Shown piece by piece: positions 46,603 to 58,394 of a stretch of 64,000 bases of DNA. Within the stretch, counting starts at the first letter, position 1. Each line of letters starts with the position of its first letter. The DNA comes from Rhytidiadelphus loreus (Eukaryota; Streptophyta; Bryopsida; Hypnales; Hylocomiaceae), in assembly GCA_947034895.1 (NCBI GenBank), contig OX344761.1:21464863-21528862 (forward strand). Reading direction: 5' to 3'. Under the pieces are notes generated by a model. That model searched no databases. It was not told the DNA's origin and was given only the letters and a program-made list of their open reading frames with translations. The position numbers and the translations under genes were made by a program.

Positions 46603-48037
46603 GGGTAGATGCAAGAAACACCGAATGATTTAGGGAGCATTCTGCCAAAACTACGTTTTTTCTGCCCAGTACTACAAAACGGAGCAATCTCAGCCGTTGA
46701 TCCGAAAAATCAACGGCCAATAGTACTTTTGAGTACTTTATAATAATGAAACAATACTACTTTAAAAAAATGACAATTTGTCATAGAAAGTAGATAAAAT
46801 TAAATATAAATTAATAGGGTGATTGCAAGAAAGACCGAACGATTTTGGTAGCGTTTGGTCAAAAATTGCGTTTTTTCTGCCGAGTACTAGGAGTACTAGG
46901 AGTACTACAAATGGAGCAATCTCAACCGTTGATCTGGAAAATCAACGGCCAATAATACTTTTGAGTACTTTATAATACTGAAACAGTACTACTTAAAAAA
47001 AATGACAGTTTGTCACAGAAAGTAGATAAAACTAAGTATAAATTAATAAAAATTAGAAAATCATGAATAAAAAAAAACTAAAAATTGGCCATTTATAAAG
47101 ACTTGATAGTGATTACATTTCACCAAAAACTAGAAGTTGGAACCATCATAAATGTTTGGAGTGCTATGCGCAAGGGACCCCTATTTGCATACATGTTGAG
47201 GACAAAAAATTGTGTTTTTTTGAATGCCCTTTGGTGGGCACATGCTCATCTAGTGTGGAAATAGCCCACAAAAAATTCAAGTGAACATCATAATTTTTGG
47301 ATGCTCCACAGTACTAAAAACCCCTAAATTGCAAAGTGTGACAAATTAGCTAAATTGACATTTAATTATAAAATTATTTTTCAAAATTTATGAAAAATAA
47401 TGAATCTCATGATTTCTCAGTTAGCCATCTTCAATAAAAATTTCAAGTCCATCGGCTTCATTTTCCAAAAGTTATGATTGATGGCAACTTAGTCACTTCA
47501 ATTTGTGACGCCAAATAGGACCGGTCTTTCTTGCAATCACCCAATAATAATTAAAAAATCATGAATAAAAAAAAACTAAAAATTGACCATTTGTAAAGAC
47601 TTGATAGTGATTACATTTCACCAAAAACTAAAAGTTGAAACCATCATGAATGTTTGGAGCACTATGGGCAAGGAACCCCTATTTGCATGCAGTTGAGGAC
47701 AAAGAATTTTGTTTTTCTGAATGCCTTTTGGTGGGCACATGCCCTTCTATTGTGGCAATAACCCACAACAATCCTAGACGTACATCATCATTTTTAGATA
47801 CTCCACAATACTAAAAGACCCTAAAACGCAAAGTGTGACAAATTAGGTAAATTACAATTTAATTAAAGGATTTTTTTTCAAAATTTCTCAAAAATAAGGA
47901 ATCTGAGGACTTCCAAGTTAGCCATCTCCAATAAAAATTTCAAGTACATGGACTTCATTTCCCAAAAGATATGGCGAATGGCATCTCTGTCATTCCAATT
48001 GTGACGCAAAATAATACCGGTGTTTCTTGCATTCACC
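46603..48037. mobile_element. Outer element of a self-nested TIR family
   Basis: The left end is GGGTAGATGCAAGAAACACC and the right end on the other strand is GGTGAATGCAAGAAACACCG. Its body (caacggccaatagtactttt, then aatcatgaataaaaaaaaac and gtgattacatttcacc) is interrupted by a second copy of the same family at 46817-47542. No transposase frame. Confidence 0.8.
46817..47542. mobile_element. Inner element, same family, inserted in the outer copy
   Basis: The 21-bp terminal repeats are perfect (starting GGGTGATTGCAAGAAAGACC, with a final G). The element is 726 bp. The flanks aata on both sides (46813-46816 and 47543-47546) could be a 4-bp duplication, or a shorter A/T target. Internal sequence parallels the outer element almost throughout, so the region looks like a tandem repeat of about 220 bp plus one of about 480 bp until the nesting is recognised. 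Confidence 0.85.
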
Positions 48038-48048
48038 TTGATATAAAG

Positions 48049-48293
48049 ATGGTCAATTTCGTTAAAATGGCAGTATTTTGCACGCCATTTTAATGGAATA
48101 TCTTCTACAAAAGAAAACAAATGTGCCGCGATGGGGTCATACATGTGCCAATTTTATGCTTAGCACATTCAAATCACTCCTAGTTCACACATTTCCACTC
48201 CCCTCGGACAATCTTTCCATTGTTTTCATTCTTTTAGTGGTTTCATTTTGTTCCATTTTAATGGAATACCGCCATTTTAACGAAACTAACCAT
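48049..48293. mobile_element. MITE family D (4-bp target duplication), copy 1
   Basis: The ends are ATGGTCAATTTCGTTAAAAT and, on the other strand, ATGGTTAGTTTCGTTAAAAT. AAAG directly flanks both sides (48045-48048 and 48294-48297). The element is 245 bp and non-coding. Confidence 0.85.
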
Positions 48294-50240
48294 AAAGGGT
48301 TTATACACACCAAGATGAAAATAATATTGAACTCAAGAGGTTTACATTTAAACTTTTGACCAAGCCTATGATCATACACTCAAACTTCACATTCATTTAG
48401 AATTTATACTCCATTTTACATAGATCTATATATGGATGATTATATTTGTCTTATACATCTAATATGAAATCACATGTCTAATATATATCACAATATTTTT
48501 GAATCTTTTTGTCTTGATCCAAAACTATTGTGAAAGACATATTATACTCATTCAGAGATTTGTAAATGTCACAATAGGTATATATAATAATGACAAGCAT
48601 TATGGTGAAGTTTAAGGAAATTACATTTTATTCTATATTTAGAAAATAATAGATTGTGCATAGGGGCCAAAACTTCAAGTTGTTAAGAAACAAAAAAATT
48701 TAGAATTTTTTCAATGTCTCAAATTCACACACACACACGCCCCTCAAAAAAAAGATATTTGATCCACTACATTTCATTAATTCGACTCAGAAAATTGAAG
48801 TCATTCATTTGGCTAAAAATTAATATCAGAGAGTTTCTAGAATACGCTAAAAATATGAATTGGCAAACAGGCAAGAGGGAGAATATTGACTAATAAAAAT
48901 GCTAGGCCATTTCATCAGGGAAAATGCCATTATCATTACAAGAGAAATGACTAATCTAAATGAAATCTTACTAAATAATTCGGATGCAGCATCAACAATT
49001 TCTTTGGAAAAGTAATAAATTTGAATGTAATTTTATCAACTGATTGAATAGTGGAGCTTTGCCACTTGTGCTTGTGGCTCCTAGTCTCCTACCACTCTCA
49101 GAGACTTATTCTAGTTCATTGAATTCGAGCTTAATTAGTATAGTTACATGTAAGCCGTAATTGAAATGCGTTTATGAGATTTTGGAAGATTTCTAAAGTG
49201 GTATAATTGAATAAAAGCGGAGTGGATACTGGAATGAGGCCTATTTGTTAAATTGTATCATTTGTACTGAATTTTACAGTGCTCAAAATTTGTTGAATAG
49301 CATGGTAGGAAAAATGGCAGAGATTAGGAGCACATTATAGTAAAATCATCCATAACTGACCAAATAAGCAACTGGGGACATGATGTGGAGTGTAGTAAGG
49401 CGAAGGAAATATTTTCACAGAAATGAGGGGGATTGACAAAATTTGGTAATTTTTTGGCTTCAACTGAAATTATCATGAATTTTGGAAGGCAAAAGTTGAT
49501 TTGGACCCATGTTCAATGTGTAGACTATTCCAAAACTGCTCATTTAAGAGACGACTTCTTGTTTGCTTTGGCACTCCAAAGCAAAGCAGATGTATCATAA
49601 AAAGAATGGAGGAATTGATGGTAGGAAATCAAAAATTCATGTTTGGAAATTAGTCGCAGCGTCTCCTGAATTTAAAACTCTCTATTGATTGTTGATGGGA
49701 CTGTGATTGATGATGAGAGGTTCTACCTTTAGTTAGCTCCCTTTTTGAACAGTTTCCTTAATTGTTTTGACATCTTTGTAAAATAGATTGCAATCTTTTG
49801 GTGTTGCGAAAATATAGTCAAGAAGACTGAAGGTAAGTTGGAGGAGCTCGTGCATAGGAGCCGATGCACAGCCTGCGCATTGACTGTCACCCCGGCCAAT
49901 CTCGTGAAATTGGCGGTATTCCAATACTTTGGCAAGTCTCAGAAGTCAGAACGCGCGGCCAAAAACATGTCGTACTGTCCTAGTTTGTGGCCTGAAATTA
50001 GACCTAGTGAAGATATATGTCAAAGTGTTTTAGAACAAAATAGCGCCAATTTAACGAAATTGCAGTTACATACAAATGAGTGTCGAGTGTCGAATCTGTT
50101 TCAGCTGTGTAATCTCAAACCTAGGAATTTGAATACATTAAAACACTGATTACAACTACTTTAGCTAGATTTCTTTCATACAAATTTGAATACATAGCGA
50201 TAAGAGACAAGATACTTCAACGATAGTCAAGAAATTAAAA
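48294..50240. other. Intergenic, no gene
   Basis: AT-rich sequence. A short (CA)n stretch lies near 48728. A 103-codon frame at 49838-50149 (+) matches nothing and overlaps frames on the other strand. Confidence 0.55.
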
Positions 50241-50689
50241 ATCATAATGCACAATTTAGATCCACTGCTGTAACGCACATATGTTTATCACAAACCTTCA
50301 AAGGATGGAAAGATAATATACAGTACAACGAAACACTTCCTGAAAACCACCCTACACACTAAACTTCCAAACTCCTATGCAAGACTAGCCTGCGACCAAT
50401 CATCTCTCAAACAGGCTGTCATACTCCAGTATTGAAGAATCTTAGACACTAACTAAGTCTGCAAATAAAATCCACAGACATTTCATATTCAGCACATTCA
50501 ATAACAATCTGAACTCCGTCTACGACACTAGGTATAAATATCCTGCAGTCACTTCTGAAAATACAGTGGAAACAACAAAGATCCGAGGGACTTAAATGTT
50601 ACAAATTTGACACCGCCTAAAATACACAAAACCTGAATCCGCCTTGAACGTCTGTGAAAAATCGATCGATCGATGTAATGCAATGCCAT

Positions 50690-51381
50690 TTACCTGGCCG
50701 GCTGGAAGACCTTCTTGATGGCGTCCACGGTGGACACGGAGGTGCCGAACGCCTTCGCCAACAGCGGACTCGGCACCGACGGCGTGGAACCGAACAGCGC
50801 GGGAGCAACCAGCTGAAGGCCGGGGTTCTGCGCATTCAAGATCGACAGCGTGGTGGAAGGGCTACCGCCGTTCAAAATGAAATGTACCAGGCCTTGAGGG
50901 AACAAAAAAAAGTCGTCCTTCTTCAACCACGTCGCGAACAGCTTGCCCGCCGTGTCCACGAAGCCCACATACACCGTGCCCTTCGTCACCGTGATGATCT
51001 CGGCGCCGCGAGGGTGCGTGTGCGGCGCCACCAAGCCTCCCGGCGCGTAGTTGATCTTCGCCAGAGAAAGCGCCTGCGTGTTGAGCGCCGGGTAGTTGAT
51101 GGCCGCGAATCCCAGCGCCAGTCCGATTCCCGCCGGGTTGTTGGTGTCGGCGTCGGCGCGGAAGGTCGTGAAGGTGAAGTCTGCGGCCGTGAGCCTCGCC
51201 GGAGACTTGCAGGCCAGGCCATATGGCCATATGGCCCGTTCGTCTTCAATGCATTGAAGACGAACGGGCTCTTAAGGTCGGCGACGCAGAAGTCGTTGAT
51301 GGGTCCGGGGTCCCCAGCGGCCACCATCGCCACGAGTAAGGCCGTGGCCAGCAGGAAGGCCACACTCATCAGCTTCGCCAT
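50690..51381 (-). pseudogene. Germin-like gene 3, broken by a 32-bp palindrome-forming insertion
   Basis: The span is 692 nt, exactly 32 nt longer than the intact copies. The signal peptide and the first cysteine motif are intact (NDFCVADLKSPFVFN). The extra 32 nt then follow (plus-strand 51222-51253 or an equivalent register), and the rest is a germin frame shifted by two. Downstream of the break the metal-ligand boxes (PHTHPRGAE, FPQGLVHFILN) and the C-terminus are still uninterrupted in their own frame. An ATG-initiated partial frame (51034 to 50690) could give 114 residues without a signal peptide. The inserted sequence is not an intron (no GT-AG). Otherwise the copy is nearly identical to copy 2, so the inactivation is young. 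Confidence 0.92.
51219..51269. repeat. Two adjacent perfect palindromes inside germin-like gene 3
   Basis: CCATATGGCCATATGG (51219-51234) is followed immediately by a 36-bp perfect palindrome (51234-51269) centred on ATGCAT. Its right arm (ttgaagacgaacgggc) is the original gene sequence and its left arm is a new inverted copy. Confidence 0.95.
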
Positions 51382-51584
51382 CGCCGCAGCTAATTAGTGT
51401 ACAGCAACCGAAATTTGACTTCGAAACGGAATTGAAGTTCGCACACTAGTTCAACTTAGGGATGCCAACCTATATCTCAATTCAGATAGAAAGTGGACAC
51501 AGTGAAAGACTTGTCAGATACTAGCTGAGATTGCTGGTGTGAGAGCTAGATGGAGATGATGGGTTAAAGGAGTTGGTTCACCAA

Positions 51585-51590
51585 TTTATA
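51585..51590 (-). promoter_or_regulatory. TATA box of germin-like gene 3
   Basis: TATAAA on the minus strand in the same block as in copy 2. The promoter is apparently intact although the coding region is not. Confidence 0.55.
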
Positions 51591-52230
51591 GTATGGCCAA
51601 GATGTGAGAGCTATGAAGCGTAAAATTCTTGATCTTCTCAAGTCTGATTGCTCGTGTCGCCGTGGACGAGAAAGGTCTTGGGGTGGGTGGGGGTGCATAC
51701 CGACCGTTTTACCCCGAAGCGCCACATATTAATTATTTACAACAACTACTGTAGAGACTGAGACGGAGGTAGATATATGCCGACTTATTTACCTCTGTCA
51801 TCGCTGCCATGCAATGGACTGACTTTTGTCATTTGGGGTAACTGAAAGGAAACCTCCCGTAGGTCTAATCTCGGCTTCGTCCCGTGGGCTGCACGTTCGA
51901 GGATTTCATTCAATTGTGGGCTGCGCGTCCGGATGTCGAGATCACGAACCCACGTCGAGCCATCAGAATCGAATCCAACTGGAGAATCATTCAACTATTC
52001 AGTGTGAAAGGAGCTCCCAGACGATATTCCATCCGGGAATGCCGTCCGGTCTTTGCCTTCGGGCTGAAATTGGGTGCCCTCCGAAATTGGAAAAGTGCTA
52101 CTCTCTGTGTTTCAATGCTGGTGACAGGGTTGAACTATCTATGTGAGCAACTGGAATTGCATGGATGAGGCGAAGGATTATCTACAGCGCATACCTGAAG
52201 ATGCGGTCCGCTTACCGCTCCGAGAATTCG

Positions 52231-54009
52231 TCGGCAAAGAAGACGTTGAGTTCAATTCCTGGCTAATAGTGGAGTTAATCGTGAAGGAAACCCTTGTTTG
52301 AAACAGGGGCTGTAAGGGGAAGGTTTAACTAAGAATAGTACAAAAGAAACACAGCATCAAACTTCATCATACCCAAGTTTTGGTGCTTCAAGGAGTTTAT
52401 TAAGCCCTCTTTCTTTTTCTCAAACTCAATCTCCTTACCCTCCTAGTTCTTCATGGCACATGCTTTATGATTAACTCTCTCTTAAAGTTGTGGAACCCAT
52501 TTCAATGTTGGATTTTGAAGTATATGTGGCGAAGTCAGAAGAGGAAGTGGATTCTACACATGTCTAAAGGTTCACTCAATATTTGATTTATTTTAAAGTC
52601 AATCTTGAAGGACATTCTTGAAAAACCATTGCAATGATGAAGGGAGTAAGAAGAACCACATTAGTATCTATTATGGACAAAAATAGCCATTTTGGATAAC
52701 AATAGAAAACTAAACATACTTTTTGACTTGACCACCTATAAATAATGTATCTAAGGTATGAGTTGAGTAAAATACATGTAAAAAATTCTTAAATTTGTCA
52801 CTCAATCGCAAATAAGAATTGTGAATTTAATCAATTTCAATATGTGCAATGACCAAATGGACAACAATGAGTCATCTTACCTTAGATGCTTGTTTTATCC
52901 ATTTCTTCAAAAGGAGGTAGCCTTGGGAGGTAGTGAGGTAGCAAAGGTAGTAATCCTTGCCTACTGCCCTACTTGCACAAAACATGAACATGAAGTATTC
53001 GGCCAATGGAATTACTTCATTCAAGATGGTATTTAGACCAATGTTATAGCATTGATATCCATGGCCATCATTGCTATTAAGGTAGGCCGAATTCGAAGGT
53101 CCATAAATGCATTAGATGAGTTTCAACTCTAGTCATGGATTATGAGTTCTCCTTGCATTTCCAAATGCTAGGATCTCTACGTGGTCAAGAGACTACCATG
53201 TCAACAAGCATTAAAAGATTATTTTTTAATATTTTTCATTTTTTATTTTAATATTAAATTTTATTTTTTTTTCTTTCAAATAATGCTTGCTAATGCCCAA
53301 TGGAAAATAGCCTGAAATAGTCCTTCTGAAAAGCCAAAACACATCTAATGAACCATTTATCAGCTCATTTGCATTTGGGAGAAGCTAAACTCCTTAAAGT
53401 AATTTTCTATAAATTTTCGTCAAAAGAAAAATGGAATTGACACATAAACCAAGTTGTTTCTTATTTTTTGGATTTTTTTGGAATTAGTTACAAATTCTTG
53501 AAGTTGAAAATAATAACTGAAATGGACCACTACTTGTACATTGATGGTTTAATAAAGAGTTCAAACTATATCTTTGCATTTGATGACCATTTTAGAGTCT
53601 GGTCCATTTTACAACTTCCTACCTTACTTGGTTTGATTCTCACTTTTGCATTATGAATTGGTTAAAAGATGTTTCTACTCTATAAACTATTGTAAGTTCT
53701 AAAAGATCTTGGTAACTAAAATAGTTTTACTCAATACCAACCCTTAACCTAATACCACTCAAAATGTAAGGCCCTTATTGATTCTAGACTAAAAATGTAA
53801 ATTACAATAAAACTATAAAGTTAACTAAAATCAATGAAGGTCCTACATTTGGATGGTATTGGCTCAAAGGTCAATATTGGGTAAAGCTATCTTAATCCAA
53901 GATTAAAACCAAAACCAACTAGAATCAAGGATAAGTTCAATACAAAATGATTATGCATTTTCCAAAGAAAAATTTTACATATCAAATTGCTATTGGTTCA
54001 TTTAGTTGG
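52231..54009. other. Intergenic, AT-rich, no gene
   Basis: No recognisable gene. Short frames at 52821 and 53468 (+) match nothing. Confidence 0.6.
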
Positions 54010-55022
54010 AGACACAAGTGAAAAATTTGTTTGCCACAGCCGGCTAAAATGCAACTATTCTAGGCCTACTGCCTTCTTTATTTGCACCAAATTTTTATGT
54101 CACTGTTTGACATCATTGCTTTACATCATTAGAACAATGTTTCTAGTTGCAAAGTAGTTGTAGAATGAAGTTGATACATTGTTTTAGTTGCAAAGCAATC
54201 ATAGAATGAAGTGTAGGATTATGAGAATTGAAACAGAATTCAAATTTAGAATGAATGTGAGTTATTCTCCATCCAAAATTCATCATAGTTGTCAATGTGG
54301 ACTAGTCCACACTCTATGATATCCAACGTGTTGATTTGTAGTTGCAAAAAATAGTTAGGAAATAAATAGGAAACAATTGCAACTGTAAAATGACAATAGT
54401 TGTTTTGTAGTTGTTTAGTAGTTTTTTCCAAATCATTTTCCAATTGTCTTATATCAATTGTCCCATATGAATTGTCAACAGTGCCATTAGGTTGGACATG
54501 TAAGACTTGTAAGTAGTTTTATCTTTATATAATGAATTCTATTTATAGAATTCTAAAATTTCTACAATTTGTAGATTTCTATAGTTTGTAGATTTTACAT
54601 TTTGTAGATTTTGAAATCTACAAATCAAAAACCAATCGCAAATGTGTTACAAATGAGTCACAATCAAGTCGCAATGAAGTAACAATGAAGTCGCAAACAA
54701 GTCATACATTAGTCAAAAATGAGTCACCAATAAGTTGTACAACTCATCAATTGAGTGACCAACCTCACATGGCAGCAAAGCAACCACATTATAAAGCACG
54801 TTGATGAAGTTCCACCCTAAAAAGGCAACGGAGGAAACCAAAAACAACAAAGTAAGTTGTCGAATGAGAAACAATTCCATTTTGCCTTGTAACTACAATA
54901 TGACTAGAAAACTTGTCCTTAGCAACTAGGGCCTTTAGATTATTACCACTTACAAATGTCTGATGCAACTAAAAACTAGTTGCTCTTTGTAGTTGCCAAA
55001 ACCCTCACTTTTTTTTCTAGAT
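54010..55022. mobile_element. Degenerate CACTA-like element, reverse orientation relative to the one at 58524
   Basis: The region is rich in tagttgcaa/ttgcaacta motifs near both ends (54050, 54150, 54190, 54345, 54380, 54890-54990), like the subterminal repeats of the 58524 element. ctttatttgcaccaaat near 54075 is the reverse complement of atttggtgcaaatagag in that element. The ends (cacaagtgaaaaa, ttttttttctagattg) are worn. No transposase. Confidence 0.55.
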
Positions 55023-55526
55023 TGGGAGGCTTTACAAACATTAAAACATTGTTTGAATCCTAAAAATGGATATACTTATTCTTTTTTTAGAAAATGAGGA
55101 TAAAAAATGGGATCGGTATTTTTTAAATTACCTACCTAAAAGTAATAATTTAACTACACTACTGAAAAAAGGTATGGTATTTTGACATTCCTTTCTACAC
55201 CTTTTATATATAATGTCATTTTTTTTATTTTAGTAATTTATTGAAAATAGTATAAAAGAAAACATTGTTTTGGAGTAGTGCTAATTGTACCACAAAGTAC
55301 ACCTTGTAAATGAATTTTTCAGTCAATTTTCACTAGAAAGTGAAGCAATTTTAGAAAGCTCTAGCATGCTAAAAAATGAACTGATTTTGAAACCGCAAAT
55401 TACTTTGGAATTGAAATGAAGTGCACTTCAACTTCATAACAAGTGAAAAATGAATAATTTAAAATTATACAACAATTTGAATTCCTTCTCTACACTATTC
55501 AAGCCGTAAAACAACCCATTGTGGTT

Positions 55527-56662
55527 CAGGGTTGCTATTTTGTGAGCCTGTGAGCCTGTGAGCCTGTGAGTATATAATTTTTTAGAGATTCCATCTAAAA
55601 TTTTTGGTCAAAATTTATTATTTTTGGTAAATTTTAGTAACTATTACCATGAACCTATTACTGTGGACCTATTACCGTGGTCCCTTGAACAACCTTGATG
55701 TGCTACTTATTAGACTTTGTTAGATTTTAAGGAGAAGAAAAATCGGTTATTAATTAAGATTTGTTTGAAATCAACTGAGGTTGTTTCATTGAGATTATAA
55801 TCACTCCCCTCTTGCTGCTTGGGTCCCCTCGGTGCCGAGGGGAGCCCCCTTGCATTAAGTAGAAAAAAAAAATTTAAAAAAAAAAAAAAAAATTGAATTT
55901 TTTTTCTCGTCGCGAGAGAGGCTCCTCTCGGCGCCGAGGGAACCCGAGCAGCAAGAGGGGAGTGATTAACCAAACGACCATTTGATCAATAAATGGAAGA
56001 GTTGGGATCTCGAAGGTCCTATAAAAGGACAATTATCAACTAATCAACAATTTGGTGTAACCGAGCTCATTCCTTACAAAAATAATCCTTGTCAACCAAA
56101 TATTTTCTTCCAAAATCTTAACAAGTCCGATTACCAACACATCAAAGTAGAAGTGTAGGTACCTCCCATTGGCCTTGAGAGGACCTACGCTACTACAAGA
56201 TAGTAGTTCTTATCAATGATTTTTTTTTCTAAAATCTAAACAAGTTTAATAACAATGCATCAAAAGAATTTTTTTGGTATTTTCTTATTAGCCCCAAGAA
56301 GACCCACATTGTTATAGGATAGTGATCAATCAATATTCTATACAAACTTACTTCCATCTCCATTCATCTTTCACATCAATTAAGTTCATTATTTTCAAAA
56401 TGTATACTTCTAATATTTTAGACAATATTGAAAATTATAATTTTCATGTGGATTCTATATAACCACGGTAATAGGTCCGTAGAAATAGGTACTAAAATTT
56501 ACTAATAAGAATAAATTTTGGCCAATTTTTTAGATGAAGTCTATTATTAGAAATATTTTTAAGTTTTCTTGTGCTTCTTCAAATTTCTAAACTCAACACT
56601 CACAAAATCCCTGCTCAACACTCATAGGCTCATGCTCACAGGCTCACAAAATAGCACCGCTG
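55527..56662. mobile_element. MULE-like element with a 10-bp target duplication
   Basis: The left end is CAGGGTTGCTATTTTGTGAG and the right end on the other strand is CAGCGGTGCTATTTTGTGAG, both running into repeated cctgtgag units. Both ends also carry cctattac.gtgg or ccacggtaataggt sub-terminal motifs. The 10-bp sequence CATTGTGGTT abuts each end (55517-55526 and 56663-56672). A 9-11-bp duplication with long terminal repeats fits Mutator-like elements. No transposase; it carries the hairpin at 55798-55968. Confidence 0.75.
55798..55968. mobile_element. GC-rich fold-back element (long hairpin) inside the MULE-like element
   Basis: The arms of about 52 bp begin TAATCACTCCCCTCTTGCTG and pair with 55917-55968 with few mismatches. 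Each arm contains its own palindrome (ccctcggtgccgaggg, ctcggcgccgag). The loop is a run of A with some T. It is strikingly GC-rich in an AT-rich setting. No clear target duplication. Confidence 0.8.
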
Positions 56663-56800
56663 CATTGTGGTTCAACTCGTAATGGGTTGTTTTACGGCTT
56701 GAATAGTGTAGAAAACAACCCATTGTAGTTCAACTCATAATGGATTGTTTTACGGCTTGAATAGTGTAGAAAACAACCCATTGTGGTTCAACTCGTAATG
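56663..56800. repeat. 58-bp tandem repeat next to the MULE-like element
   Basis: Units begin with cattgt.gttcaactc at 56663, 56721 and 56779, an exact 58-bp spacing. Each unit contains ttttacggcttgaatagtgt. The same sequence in inverted form (ctattcaagccgtaaaacaa) lies just left of the element at about 55493-55513. The element therefore sits inside or beside the array. Confidence 0.85.
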
Positions 56801-57283
56801 GGTTCAATCGTAGAATTAGGAGTTTGACCACATGTGGTTGTTGAAATTTTTCAATTTTTTTCCCACAATAGTACAAGTGTGAGAAAAAGTGAGAACAATT
56901 GAAATTATATTTTTTTAACAAAGTATGAATTTGCTATGAATTTTTGAAGTGTTCAATGCATCATGGCCCAAAAGAGTCTGTAGACTACCTTAGAACAAAC
57001 AAAATCTGAATCCATCATGCTCATGTTGTTCACCTAAAGTAGTCATAGTATTTTCTGACATGGATGTTCTTAACAGTCAATTCTAGTTAACAATGAATAT
57101 ACACTGAAAAATTGGAAATTCCTATCATAATCAATAATCACTCCATTATTGTCATCTAAAACATGCATTGAAGCCAAAATCTTACGGATTGAAAAAATCC
57201 GTAATGGGGGTATTTTCTAGGTGTCCACAATGGGTCATTTGACAATAATGGGTTGATTTACCTTACCATTTCATAGAGAACCT

Positions 57284-57580
57284 ATGGGCAATTTCGTTAA
57301 AATGGTGGTATTCCATGTGCCATTTTCAGACCGCCCAATCTAAATTTGTAAAAGTGACATCTAAAACTAATATAGATTTTAGAAATATTTGATTTATATA
57401 GATTTTAGAAATTCAGGACTAATATAGATTTTAGACCACATCATTTTAATGGTAAAAGTGACATCTAAGACAAGTGTAGATTTCAAACATCTAAGACTAT
57501 TTTACATTTCAGACTGCCCGGTTTGAACCGTAAAAATAGCCAAACTAGTGGAATGGCGCCATTTTAACGAAATTGCCCAT
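57284..57580. mobile_element. MITE family D, copy 2
   Basis: The ends are ATGGGCAATTTCGTTAAAAT and its counterpart at 57561-57580. ACCT flanks both sides (57280-57283 and 57581-57584). The element is 297 bp. Internally it repeats agattttaga and taagac-type motifs. Confidence 0.88.
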
Positions 57581-57654
57581 ACCTTTGGAGGATAGTCAAA
57601 GATTTTTTGCATTTGGGTGAAGAACAAGCAAGAAATCATACAAGAAATTCAAGT

Positions 57655-58080
57655 GGTATGGGAATAAGCACAAGGAGATTTTTCTGGTTTTCTACATTAT
57701 CAATGTAGTAAAATCAAGGAAAACACCACTTTCGAAAGTGTGAGTTAGTAGAGATTTGGAATCGCTATGTAGAATTTCAGTCATTTTAGTACATTACATA
57801 GTAAACAATCCAATTTACTACTTTCTAGCATACATTCCTATTATGCATGATTGTAGTAAAATACATAACATAGGAAACAACCCAGTTTTACTACTTTCTT
57901 GCTCACATGACTATTATGCATGATCATAGTGAAATACAGAATATGGCAAACACCTCATTTTTACTACTTTCTCACACATACGACATAATTCTCCATGATA
58001 GGGAAATACATGACATGGTAAACAATACATTTTGATCACTTTTTCACATATGCATTATAAGTATGCATGGTAGAGAAGTG
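57655..58080. repeat. Dispersed/tandem repeat with ttttactactttct units
   Basis: The part at 57655-57840 is repeated in direct orientation at about 59975-60140 (shared: cacaaggagattt, ttatcaatgtagtaaaatca, gaaaacaccacttt/ct, gctatgtagaatttca). From about 57800 to 58080 an 80-90-bp unit (atgcatgat..tagt.aaatac, then tttactactttct) recurs three to four times. Confidence 0.7.
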
Positions 58081-58394
58081 TTTTCTTTATTATTAGCAAC
58101 ACATAATTATGGAAATCATTATAATTTAGAATGTTATGAGAAGGTGCTTTTTGAAAGATGTTTGAATAGTTAGATAGTCATTACCCTCTTGAAATGAAAG
58201 TGATTGGAAAACCATATATTACAAATGAAAAATTAGCTTTAATTGAAAAAATGTATGTGTAATTTTTCATTGGATTTAATATTTGTAAAATAAGTATTTG
58301 CAAGGATGTAGTGGTTATTTTTTGAAGATTGAAGCATCTCAGGTGTAACTTTTGAAGCTTTAACCCCTCAATTAAGATGACACAATGTGTCTTT

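Larger units (their letters stand above)
50240..52230. repeat. Germin-like duplication unit 3
   Basis: The 3' flank resembles unit 2 in its outer part and unit 1 next to the stop (gaatccgcctt.aacgtctgtg plus the ATCG microsatellite). The 5' flank matches unit 2. This mixture suggests that the units have exchanged sequence by conversion or unequal crossing-over. Confidence 0.7.

Noticed and set aside
51222..51253. The extra 32 bp in germin-like gene 3 as an intron
   Set aside because: No GT-AG borders, too short, and composed of palindromic copies of neighbouring sequence.
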